Shown piece after piece: positions 15,436 through 23,087 of a stretch of DNA of 64,000 nt. How positions within the stretch are numbered: the first letter of the stretch is position 1; each line of letters opens with the position of its first letter. Source of the stretch: [Clostridium] innocuum (GTDB taxonomy: Bacteria; Bacillota_I; Bacilli_A; Erysipelotrichales; Erysipelotrichaceae); NCBI GenBank assembly GCA_012317185.1, contig CP048838.1, positions 2,418,001 through 2,482,000 on the forward strand, read 5' to 3'. The translations under genes and the position numbers were made by a program. The notes beneath the pieces are model-generated. The model did no database searches and was not told the DNA's origin. It worked only from the letters and a program-made list of their open reading frames with translations.

Positions 15436-17100
15436 ATGGCATTAGATGGATTACTGCTTCATCAGGTACAGAAAGAGCTGCAGAGCTTTCTGCCTGCCAA
15501 GCTTACAAAGCTGCAACAGATCAGCGATACCGAGATGCTGTTTACAATACGGACACCAAAGGGAACACGACGATTGATGATTTCCTTACACAGCGTATAC
15601 AACCGTATCAATCTGACTCAGGAATCATATACCACGATGGAGACACCGGGGAATTTTCTCATGCTGCTGCGAAAGCAGATTGACGGAGGAATCCTTCGTT
15701 CTCTGAATCAGGTCGGTCTGGATCGCATTTTGCATATGGTGATCGAGGCAAGGGACGAGCTTGGTGATATCCATGACCGGCATCTTTATATCGAACTCAT
15801 GGGGAAATATGCAAATATGATTCTGGTGGATGAGGAGGGGCATATTCTGGATGCCTTAAAACGCATTCCGCCGTTTGAAAACAACCGCCGCACCATTCAT
15901 CCGGGAGCGCTTTATCAGCTGCCTGCACCGCATACCGGAAAGCAGGATCCCTATCATTATGAAAAAATAGATCCAAGTGAATCCTTTACCAAACAGTTTC
16001 ACGGGTTTTCTCCGCTGCTTTCCAGAGAAGTGCAGTATCGTATGGCGCAGGGTGAAAACTTCGATGAAATTCTGGAACAGATTCGTACATCCGATACACT
16101 GTATCTGAGTGACGTGCAGGACAAAACCCAGTTTCACTGCATACCTTTGACACATCTGGAGGTGGAAGCACGGCAGTATCCGCTGATGAAGGGTATGGAT
16201 CTGCTCTTTTTCCAGAAGGAGGAAAAGGTTCGCATCAAGCAGCAGAGTGGTGATCTGTTTCGTGCCGTGCGCAAGGAGCTGCATAAGAATACTTCAAAAT
16301 ACCCAAAACTGCAGCAGACGCTGGAGGAGGCAATGGATTGCGATAAATACAGGGAATACGGTGATTTACTGTTTACCTACATGGGAAGTATCAAGCGCAG
16401 GGAAACCGTCACACTCCCCTCTTTTGAAACTGGTAAGGATATCCCTATTCCGTTGGACATGCGCTTTGATATCAAGGGAAATGCCAACCGCTATTATCAG
16501 AAATACCACAAGAGCAAGCGGGCACAGGCTATCCTTCAGGAACAGCTTGCCCTATGCGAAAAGGAAATCCGCTACTTTGAATCCATGGAGGTCCAGCTGG
16601 AACAGGCGACCGTACAGGATGCTATGGAAATTCGGGAGGAGCTGGCACGACAGGGCTATGTCAAGGCTGTTAAAACCCGCATACGAAAGAAAAAGAAGCA
16701 GGAGCTTCCACATTATGAAACCTTTGCATTCGATGACATATATATCTATGTTGGTAAAAACAATCTGCAAAATGATTACGTTACCTGGCGTCTGGGAAAA
16801 AAAAGCGATATGTGGCTGCATACCAAGGATGTGCATGGAGCCCATGTGGTAATCACCTGTGAGCAGCCGGATGAGGAGCTTCTGCGCAATGCCGCCATGC
16901 TTGCCGCCTGGTACAGCAACGCCCGCTATTCCTCCAGTGTTCCTGTGAATTACTGCACGATTCGCCAGTTGAAAAAGATTCCCGGAAACAAGGGCAGCTT
17001 TGTTTCCCTGTCAAATTACAAAACCATTTATATCGATCCGGAACCGGCACAGATTCAAAAACTGATCGACGAACATCTGATTACACAGAAAAAGCACTAA
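15436..17100 (+). CDS. rqcH: Ribosome-associated quality control protein RqcH (NFACT family)
   Basis: A 554-residue NFACT protein, the bacterial counterpart of eukaryotic Rqc2, which binds stalled 50S-peptidyl-tRNA complexes and adds C-terminal alanine tails. Domain order: NFACT-N (residues 1-~180, starting with the typical ALDGLLLHQVQKEL), a middle HhH/coiled-coil part (~280-430, charged helices), and NFACT-R (DUF814) with WLHTKDVHGAHVVI near residue 460. Older annotations call the family fibronectin-binding protein. ATG 15436 follows GAGGTGAT and gives the conserved N-terminus; the ATG at 15394 lies upstream of the -10 box. Cytoplasmic. Confidence 0.93.
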   Translation: MALDGLLLHQVQKELQSFLPAKLTKLQQISDTEMLFTIRTPKGTRRLMISLHSVYNRINLTQESYTTMETPGNFLMLLRKQIDGGILRSLNQVGLDRILHMVIEARDELGDIHDRHLYIELMGKYANMILVDEEGHILDALKRIPPFENNRRTIHPGALYQLPAPHTGKQDPYHYEKIDPSESFTKQFHGFSPLLSREVQYRMAQGENFDEILEQIRTSDTLYLSDVQDKTQFHCIPLTHLEVEARQYPLMKGMDLLFFQKEEKVRIKQQSGDLFRAVRKELHKNTSKYPKLQQTLEEAMDCDKYREYGDLLFTYMGSIKRRETVTLPSFETGKDIPIPLDMRFDIKGNANRYYQKYHKSKRAQAILQEQLALCEKEIRYFESMEVQLEQATVQDAMEIREELARQGYVKAVKTRIRKKKKQELPHYETFAFDDIYIYVGKNNLQNDYVTWRLGKKSDMWLHTKDVHGAHVVITCEQPDEELLRNAAMLAAWYSNARYSSSVPVNYCTIRQLKKIPGNKGSFVSLSNYKTIYIDPEPAQIQKLIDEHLITQKKH

Positions 17101-17260
17101 AAGGATGAAGGCAGAAACAACAGCTTTACAGAAGTTCGCATAGATGCCTGTATCCTAAAAGCTTTCCCCATCCCTGTATCCGTATATGCTGATATGGGGT
17201 TCTTTCTTCTTACCTGAGGAATGGTCCAGTATCTGCATAAAAGAAGACTGGAATAATGTT
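17101..17260. other. Intergenic, possible rqcH terminator
   Basis: CCCCAT near 17168 can pair with ATGGGG near 17195, followed by TTCTTTCTT, a weak plus-strand terminator. Nothing else was recognised up to the repeat at 17261; from 17366 to 17648 I also see no gene. Confidence 0.4.
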
Positions 17261-17365
17261 AGCTTCTTTCCCGATTGCGGGTAAGCTTAAAACGGGAGGC
17301 TTCAACACGATTGGTTTTATCAATAGAAGTTGAATTCTCCCTGTTGCTAAAGTAAGAAAAAACTT
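17261..17365. repeat. Dispersed hairpin repeat, copy A
   Basis: This 105-bp unit is clearly related to 49555-49666. Shared blocks include TTCTTTC.CGATTG.GGGTAA, TATCAATAGAAGTTGAA and AAAGTAAGAAA. An inner stem GGGAGGCTTCAAC (17294-17306) pairs with GTTGAATTCTCCC (17329-17341), and the ends AGCTTCTTTC / AGAAAAAACTT are nearly complementary. Stems differ from copy B while pairing is kept, which argues for selected structure or a mobile miniature element. Confidence 0.7.
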
Positions 17366-17648
17366 AAGTATACATCCTGGCTTTCTGTCATGGAAATCAA
17401 ACCTATTGCGGATACTCTTTTCTGTGGATACAATTTCATTATCTCAATTATTTTTTTCAATTCTATATTAAGCAGGTTTATTTTCTTCCTGCTTTTCTTA
17501 TACGAAAAACAGATGAAATCTTTGATACACAGTTGAACTGCAAAACGAATTCATCCTTTTCCATGTACGGCGCAGCTGTTTTTTTCACGATTTCCATATC
17601 CTGAGAGAAAGAATCAGCAGTACCTGTTCTCCTAATGATCACATGCTG

Positions 17649-18227
17649 TTATCGGCTCTGAAAATACAGGCGCAGCCTGTGAATTCCTGCAAACAGTACC
17701 CCCTCAGCAAGCACAATACACAATGCGATGCCCAGCAGATCCCAGGGCAATATATACTCCGTATTCGCGCCTGTTAACCCGATATCGGATAATGTAGAAA
17801 ACATCATTGCACTCAAGACCCCGATGTTAATCAGATAAAGGCCCGCCAGCACCAGCAGCACGACCTGTACCACATCCGGCAGAAATTCCTGCAAAATCAA
17901 AAATAAGGTCTGGATGACAGCTCCCATAGCCAGAAACATCAGACAGCCCATCAACACACCATCAAAAAGGAAATAGCCGCGAAGCAGCTCTGCCGCAGCA
18001 ATACACACTGCCGTCATCAGCATACTGAACATAAATGCTGCTATCATGATTTTCATACGGGAGAGAACCGGCAGCTCCCGTTTGCTGAAAAGATACATGA
18101 GCATACAGGTATACAAAACAAAGACCAATGCCGTATTGACAGAATCAGGAAAAAACAGGCTATAGGCGATACAGGCATCAGTAAAATCGATGCGGTAAGC
18201 TTTTGTGATTTCTGCATACTGCTTCAT
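17649..18227 (-). CDS. Integral membrane protein, unknown
   Basis: 192 residues with about five or six hydrophobic helices separated by short loops (for example TALVFVLYTCMLMYLF, AAFMFSMLMTAVCIAAAELL, VVQVVLLVLAGLYLINIGVLSAMMF and LLGIALCIVLAEGVLFAGI). No conserved motif was recognised and there is no signal of a transporter or enzyme family. It is a single gene downstream of rqcH on the opposite strand. Function unknown. Confidence 0.6.
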   Translation of the reverse strand: MKQYAEITKAYRIDFTDACIAYSLFFPDSVNTALVFVLYTCMLMYLFSKRELPVLSRMKIMIAAFMFSMLMTAVCIAAAELLRGYFLFDGVLMGCLMFLAMGAVIQTLFLILQEFLPDVVQVVLLVLAGLYLINIGVLSAMMFSTLSDIGLTGANTEYILPWDLLGIALCIVLAEGVLFAGIHRLRLYFQSR

Positions 18228-18427
18228 CTCCTCTTACATTACTATAAAAGCATATAGATACTATACCACATTGCAATGGTTCTCACAAGCCATCATACAT
18301 ATAGCTTTCCAACATGTAAGAAAGACATCCTCAATTCAGTCATATACCCAAACAGGAATCGTTTTTTGCATTGTGTTTGACCCTTTCATTAATTCTTATA
18401 TGCTTCAGGGTGCGGGCATCATTGTTG

Positions 18428-18475
18428 AAAAAAAGAAGTAAATTTCCTCTTGTAAGGGGCTATTACTTCTTTTTT
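18428..18475 (-). terminator. Terminator of the PTS-dihydroxyacetone kinase operon
   Basis: AAAAAAAGAAGTAA (18428-18441) pairs with TTACTTCTTTTTT (18463-18475), 20 bp beyond the cupin stop codon. Confidence 0.8.
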
Positions 18476-18495
18476 ACAGATTCATCTGTTCTCCA

Positions 18496-18798
18496 TTATG
18501 ACGAAGCACTATGTTCGTCTGTATCCATATCAAATAGATAATGCTTACGGATTTTCTCCAGTACCTTCCATACACAGCTCATATTCGGACGAAAGGTCAC
18601 AAGATCCCCCCTTGTGAACGCATAGGACTGGCCGTCACTGCCACTCACAACTGCTGTTCCTTCGATTATCAGACATGTTTCACAACGTTCATCATATTCC
18701 GCATCCCATTGAGCAGGCTCATGTTCCCAAATCGGACAGGATTCCAAGAGCCTGCGTTCCTTATCATTTGGCTTTCTTATGTATACATCTTTCATCAT
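18496..18798 (-). CDS. Cupin-domain protein (DUF861/EutQ-like)
   Basis: A 100-residue single-domain cupin. The pattern ETCLIIEGTAVV.G..GQSYAFTRGDLVTFRPNMSCVWKVLEKIRKHY matches the cupin_3 (DUF861) group, typified by GDLVTFPxGxSCxWxV. Such domains are found in ureidoglycine aminohydrolase and as stand-alone sugar- or ethanolamine-related proteins. It is the last gene of the PTS operon, 8 bp after EIIB, so an accessory role in the sugar pathway (an isomerase or sensor) is plausible but unproven. Cytoplasmic. Confidence 0.8.
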   Translation of the reverse strand: MMKDVYIRKPNDKERRLLESCPIWEHEPAQWDAEYDERCETCLIIEGTAVVSGSDGQSYAFTRGDLVTFRPNMSCVWKVLEKIRKHYLFDMDTDEHSASS

Positions 18799-18806
18799 AA
18801 TCTCCT

Positions 18807-19307
18807 TTATAAATTCGGGTAATGCTTAGCCTTTACATCAATCCAGGATACCTTTTGATTATCCGGTACCGGCTGGAAATAAGCCTCCAATCCATCCTGG
18901 AACATTTCATCCAGCATTTTTGCATCGTTATCATCAAACGAAATCGGTCCGACAATATTTTTTCGTCCAACACCACCGCCAATTCCACCTACCTGCAGGG
19001 TAGCATAGCGAAAGCCTGCCTTATAAGCCTTGTAGGCCATCGGCATATTTTTAAACAGGACGAAAATCGGTTCCAGATCACCTAACCGATCCTGCTGCCA
19101 TCTCTTTCCGGCTTCCTCTGTCGATATCGTTTCCAGTTCAACACCTACCGGACATGCCATTTTATAAATGCTGGACAAAAAGGAATTGCTCGCACCTTCA
19201 TCATCAACAATATACACCTTTTTACTATTCGTCCTGTACAGCCACTGCGTACATACCTGCCCATGTATCAAACGACTGTCTATTCTGACTAAACCTATAC
19301 GTGCCAT
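18807..19307 (-). CDS. PTS Man-family EIIB
   Basis: A 166-residue phosphocarrier. It starts ARIGLVRIDSRLIHGQV with the phosphorylated histidine at His15, the hallmark of mannose/fructose/sorbose-family EIIB; GGVGRKNIVGPISFDDND is typical of the C-terminal part. It receives phosphate from EIIA (25163-24768) and passes it to the sugar during transport by the EIIC-EIID fusion. Unusually it is placed far from the other EII genes, second to last in the operon after the aldolase. Confidence 0.93.
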   Translation of the reverse strand: MARIGLVRIDSRLIHGQVCTQWLYRTNSKKVYIVDDEGASNSFLSSIYKMACPVGVELETISTEEAGKRWQQDRLGDLEPIFVLFKNMPMAYKAYKAGFRYATLQVGGIGGGVGRKNIVGPISFDDNDAKMLDEMFQDGLEAYFQPVPDNQKVSWIDVKAKHYPNL

Positions 19308-19323
19308 TTTTCATCACCGCTCC

Positions 19324-20187
19324 TTAGTTTTCAATTTTGATCCAGTTTTTACCGACAGAACCTGTTACCTTCATATAATCCATCACGCGCTCCTTATAGC
19401 CTGCCCACATAATATCGCCTGCCATTCTTGCGCCAATATTCTCTCCGTTCTGATAACGCCCGTCATGGAACAGACAATCCAGTCCATAATTATAAGCATC
19501 AGTCCCCATGTTCACCTTCTGTGTACCAATTCGGCAGCATTCCGCAATATTTTCAAACCCTGAGAATGAGCCGCCATGGAATACCAGAGGTACATCCACC
19601 AGGTTCTTTATTTCCTTTAATCGCTCAAAATCAATATCCGGTCCCTTTCCGGTATACTCTCCGTGTGCTTCACCAATGGATACCGCTAGACAGTCACAGC
19701 CTGATTTCTCAACAAACTCTTTTGCTTTCACAGGATCTGTCAGATATTCATCGCGCTTTTCTTCGTAGTCACAACCATCCGCAATCTGTCCAAATTCCGC
19801 TTCCACTGTGATGCCAAGAGGTGCACAGATATTCTTAAACTCCGCGACCTGCCGTGCATTTTCTTCAAAGCTCAATGCACTGCGGTCAACCATGATACCT
19901 GTAAACCCGCCATATATCGCTTTTACACAGGCATCGAAGCTGTCTCCGTGATCCAGATTCAGCGCAATTGGAATACGCACTTCATTCGCCATCGAACAAA
20001 TCAGTTTACCAAAGGATACGATATCCTTATGATTGTCCGGTAAGACATCAATAATAAGAGGTGAATCTAATTCAACTGCAGCTTCTATACAAGCCCTGAC
20101 AGAATCTTCATTGAAAACATTCGGTGCCAGAACACCATATCCCCCTTCCTTCGCTTTCTCTAAGATTTCCAACATTGATACCAACAT
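19324..20187 (-). CDS. Class II fructose/tagatose-bisphosphate-type aldolase
   Basis: A 287-residue zinc-dependent aldolase of the FbaA/GatY/KbaY group. Zn and catalytic signatures are LNLDHGDSFD (Asp-His), VEAEFGQI, IGEAHGEYTGKGPDIDFERL and VFHGGSFSGF, followed by the phosphate-binding KVNMGTD. It cleaves a ketose phosphate to DHAP plus an aldehyde. The context (PTS plus DhaKL) suggests a substrate other than central fructose 1,6-bisphosphate, such as a keto-hexose or pentose phosphate; the exact substrate cannot be read from sequence. Start could also be the ATG four codons in. Cytoplasmic. Confidence 0.88.
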   Translation of the reverse strand: MLVSMLEILEKAKEGGYGVLAPNVFNEDSVRACIEAAVELDSPLIIDVLPDNHKDIVSFGKLICSMANEVRIPIALNLDHGDSFDACVKAIYGGFTGIMVDRSALSFEENARQVAEFKNICAPLGITVEAEFGQIADGCDYEEKRDEYLTDPVKAKEFVEKSGCDCLAVSIGEAHGEYTGKGPDIDFERLKEIKNLVDVPLVFHGGSFSGFENIAECCRIGTQKVNMGTDAYNYGLDCLFHDGRYQNGENIGARMAGDIMWAGYKERVMDYMKVTGSVGKNWIKIEN

Positions 20188-20191
20188 AATT

Positions 20192-21148
20192 TCATTCCTG
20201 CCTTTCTTTGCTATGCTCTTCCAGACGCCGGATCAGCTTAAACATGTCCTGCATGACATTCACTGCGGCATCTTCAAACAGCAATTCGTGTTTCTTATGT
20301 TCATAATATTTGTAAAAGATGTTCTCTGCACCGGCATATTTCAATTTCCGTATGACGGCATCCAGCTCACGGGTGTAATTGGAAAACACATCCTCATACC
20401 CGCTCATAAATAAAATCGGAAGATATACGGGAAGCTGTGAAATCCAGTCCTCCGCCGTATGCAGAGAACACAGTGAAATTCTGTTTAACATATACTGCAT
20501 GGAGTAAGCAATCTGACAGCAGGCATCCCGTTTCAGCTTTTTCTGTTCACGAGGCTTTGATACTCTCTTTTCCACAAAGGTATCCAGATTATCGATACCA
20601 TACCGGGAGAGAATATAGGCTTCGGTTTGTTCAGCCGGCTCTGTATTCGTTTTTTTGTGACATTCCTTTGCATATAGTTTCATTGCTTTTCTATACAGAG
20701 AGGGAAAACCGTAGTCACCGCATAAGATCAATGCATTGCAATTGCTTGTCATGATCGCATACTGCTTTGCCATCATACTGCCAAAACCAAAGCCGATCAG
20801 TGCATGGATACAGGGCTTTTTCCATTCCCTCTTTACCATGGCATCCTTAACAACCAGATAAAACATTGTTTCCGCATCCTCGATAAAGTGTTTATACGTA
20901 TGCTTCGTGCTGATCTGACCGGGACCATTCACATACACAGACCTTCCATGACCAATCAGATCATGTCCAAAGGCGGCATAACCATGTTCGGCGAAAAACT
21001 GAAGCAGGTGCACATAGCGCTCAATATGATCATATAGGTCGTGTAAAATTTGTATATAACCTTTCACCGTGCCGTCCGGAAGCCATGCACAACCATACAG
21101 CTCATCCTCGCCATCTCCGCTTAAAAAACGGTATTCCTGCAGCTTCAT
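20192..21148 (-). CDS. Alpha/beta-hydrolase-fold protein lacking the catalytic serine
   Basis: A 318-residue protein of the monoacylglycerol lipase/serine aminopeptidase S33 type: YIQILHDLYDHIERY and AAFGHDLIGHGRS are the typical early strands, and FMSGYEDVFSN with KKHELLFE resemble the acid and histidine regions. The nucleophile elbow, normally GHSMGG, reads GFGFGS, with Gly121 in place of serine (codon at 20786-20788). It is therefore unlikely to be a hydrolase of the usual type and may be a binding or structural derivative. It is translationally close to its neighbours (4 bp on each side) inside the PTS-DhaKL operon. Confidence 0.8.
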   Translation of the reverse strand: MKLQEYRFLSGDGEDELYGCAWLPDGTVKGYIQILHDLYDHIERYVHLLQFFAEHGYAAFGHDLIGHGRSVYVNGPGQISTKHTYKHFIEDAETMFYLVVKDAMVKREWKKPCIHALIGFGFGSMMAKQYAIMTSNCNALILCGDYGFPSLYRKAMKLYAKECHKKTNTEPAEQTEAYILSRYGIDNLDTFVEKRVSKPREQKKLKRDACCQIAYSMQYMLNRISLCSLHTAEDWISQLPVYLPILFMSGYEDVFSNYTRELDAVIRKLKYAGAENIFYKYYEHKKHELLFEDAAVNVMQDMFKLIRRLEEHSKERQE

Positions 21149-21152
21149 AAGC

Positions 21153-21425
21153 CTATCTCCTTAATTTTGCATATTTTTTCTGCATATTGCTTTTTGGTTT
21201 TCTAACATGTTTCGAATACAGATTGCGCAGAGCAATGAAGACTAGATATGCTACAATCAGCCAGATCATCCAGGATGATGCAAAATCAAACAAATCAAAT
21301 GCTTCTCGTTTTTCCTGCAATCCGAAAGAGCTGTCTACAGATTGTGTACCACCCTTGCTGATAAACCAGTAAATTGCGAGTGTGAGCCCTGTTAGCTTAA
21401 CGAACAGCAGTTTTTTATTCTTCAT
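21153..21425 (-). CDS. Small membrane protein in the PTS operon
   Basis: 90 residues from ATG 21425, which overlaps the last 11 nt of dhaL (coupled translation). Two hydrophobic stretches (LLFVKLTGLTLAIYWFI and WMIWLIVAYLVFIAL) flank a ~25-residue extracytoplasmic loop, and the C-terminus is basic (KHVRKPKSNMQKKYAKLRR). No family recognised. Its place between dhaL and the hydrolase-like gene suggests an accessory membrane role for this operon. Confidence 0.65.
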   Translation of the reverse strand: MKNKKLLFVKLTGLTLAIYWFISKGGTQSVDSSFGLQEKREAFDLFDFASSWMIWLIVAYLVFIALRNLYSKHVRKPKSNMQKKYAKLRR

Positions 21426-22041
21426 CACGGAGCCCCTGTTGCATTCCTTCCACATACAATGCAGCAACTACACTTCCCGGATCGACCATACCAATGGAAT
21501 TTTCCTGCCGGAATGCCAGCCTTCCATGCCTTGCCTGCATCATTTTAGCTTTCTCCACACCTTCTCTTGCGGCAGTGACAGCACATTGTAGGGCTCTTGC
21601 TTTCCCTTCTTCTACATGCGCAGCATAGGCACGCTGTGCCGGACAAAGCGCATCAAGAAATGTTTTCTCCCCCTCTTTTGCACCGCCGAGTGCCATGACA
21701 CCTTCTACCATTGCCTGAAACAATACCGCAAGCTCAGCATCCTTCAGCTCTTCTTTTCCTTTCAGCTGTTTTCCGATCTTCATAAAGCCGCTGGAAATGA
21801 GTGTCCCCATGGAAGATGAGGCGATGCTGTTAAATTTTTTTCCTGCCATATATATCATTTTACCAATATCATGTTCATCACTATCCATGACAAATTCATC
21901 CGCTATGCGAAATCCATCGCGCATAACAACACCGAGATCTCCATCTCCACCAGCAGAATCCAGCGCAGTCAATTGCTCTACATGCTCCTGAAATATCAAA
22001 TTCCATGCGTGGAATACACGCTTTATATCCTCAGTTTTCAT
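21415..22041 (-). CDS. dhaL: Dihydroxyacetone kinase subunit L
   Basis: A 208-residue DAK2-domain, nucleotide-binding subunit. The ADP/Mg site shows LDSAGGDGDLGVVMRDGF (family LD..iGDGDhG.nm..G) and the helix bundle has SSSMGTLISSGFMKIGKQL and GAKEGEKTFLDAL. In PTS-dependent kinases DhaL holds ADP permanently and is rephosphorylated by DhaM. No DhaM is encoded here. Its start overlaps the dhaK stop by 4 nt. The substrate may be dihydroxyacetone or another small ketose or aldose produced by the aldolase. Confidence 0.92.
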   Translation of the reverse strand: MKTEDIKRVFHAWNLIFQEHVEQLTALDSAGGDGDLGVVMRDGFRIADEFVMDSDEHDIGKMIYMAGKKFNSIASSSMGTLISSGFMKIGKQLKGKEELKDAELAVLFQAMVEGVMALGGAKEGEKTFLDALCPAQRAYAAHVEEGKARALQCAVTAAREGVEKAKMMQARHGRLAFRQENSIGMVDPGSVVAALYVEGMQQGLRDEE

Positions 22042-23060
22042 TTTGACTCTCCAAACTGTGTAAACATCGGGGTATCTGCCGCAGCATCCATCAATCGCTT
22101 CAGTTCCTCATCAACCTTCAGTAAAGAGATAGACAAGCCGGTCATTTCCAGTGATGTCGCATATTCTCCAACATACGTTCTATGAACTCGTATTCCCGCA
22201 TCTTTTAGCAAACGGTGTACCAGCCCAGTGATCAGATACTGTTCTTCTAATGGAGTAGCTCCCAGACCGTTGATCAATACACACACCTCATCATCACGCC
22301 GCAGCTGCAAATCCTGCATGACAGGCGGTACAATTTCCTTTACGATATCATCCGCCGAGCAAATCTTTCCTCTGCGAATCCCTGCTTCTCCATGAATTCC
22401 CATACCGATTTCCATTTCATCATCCGCTATCGTAAAGCTGGGATGGCCGATTCGCGGGACGGTGCAGGGGCTCAAGGCAACACCCATGGTTGCCACGAGT
22501 AGCTTTGTTTTTTCTGCAATCCGGTACACCTCATCCAGTGGCAGCATTTCCGCAGCAGCTGCACCTGCACATTTATACACAAAGAAAATGCCTGCGACAC
22601 CTCGACGGATATTTTTTTCCTGTTCCTTTGCACGTGGGCCGCTTGCCACATCCTCACCGGCAATCGACAGACGTACTTCGATATCCTCCTCCATCTCTGC
22701 CATTTCCGCAGCCATCTGAAAATTAAAGATATCCCCGTTATAATTTCCAAAGATATAGAGAACTCCCGCTCCGGAATCAATGGCTTTTGTGACGTCAAGC
22801 ATCTGTTCTGAGCTTGGTGATTGAAAGACATCCCCTACACTGCAGCCATCCAGCATTCCTTTACCGACATATCCCAGAAACAGCGGAAGATGACCGCTTC
22901 CTCCACCTGTTGCGATTCCTACCTTTCCTGCAATTTTATGCTTGGTTATCAGGCAATGCGCATCCTCATTCACACACGTATAATACGACGGATGTGCCGC
23001 ATACAGCCCGTACAGCATTTCATCAATAAAGCGCTCCGGCTGATTAATAAATTTTTTCAT
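22038..23060 (-). CDS. dhaK: Dihydroxyacetone kinase subunit K
   Basis: A 340-residue DAK1-domain subunit that covalently binds its carbonyl substrate through a histidine; the motif GMGIHGEAGIRRG with that His is present, as are the GIATGGGSGHLPLFLGYVGKG substrate-site loop (written here in two blocks: GIATGGGSGHLP and LFLGYVGKG) and NYNGDIFNFQMA. ATG 23060 gives the canonical MKKFINQPE start, though TTG 23066 has better spacing (8 nt) from AGGAGG. Works with DhaL. Position directly after the PTS permease implies the phosphorylated pathway ends in a triose-type carbonyl compound. Confidence 0.92.
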   Translation of the reverse strand: MKKFINQPERFIDEMLYGLYAAHPSYYTCVNEDAHCLITKHKIAGKVGIATGGGSGHLPLFLGYVGKGMLDGCSVGDVFQSPSSEQMLDVTKAIDSGAGVLYIFGNYNGDIFNFQMAAEMAEMEEDIEVRLSIAGEDVASGPRAKEQEKNIRRGVAGIFFVYKCAGAAAAEMLPLDEVYRIAEKTKLLVATMGVALSPCTVPRIGHPSFTIADDEMEIGMGIHGEAGIRRGKICSADDIVKEIVPPVMQDLQLRRDDEVCVLINGLGATPLEEQYLITGLVHRLLKDAGIRVHRTYVGEYATSLEMTGLSISLLKVDEELKRLMDAAADTPMFTQFGESK

Positions 23061-23087
23061 AGTCAATTCTGCTTCCTCCTTTTTGAA

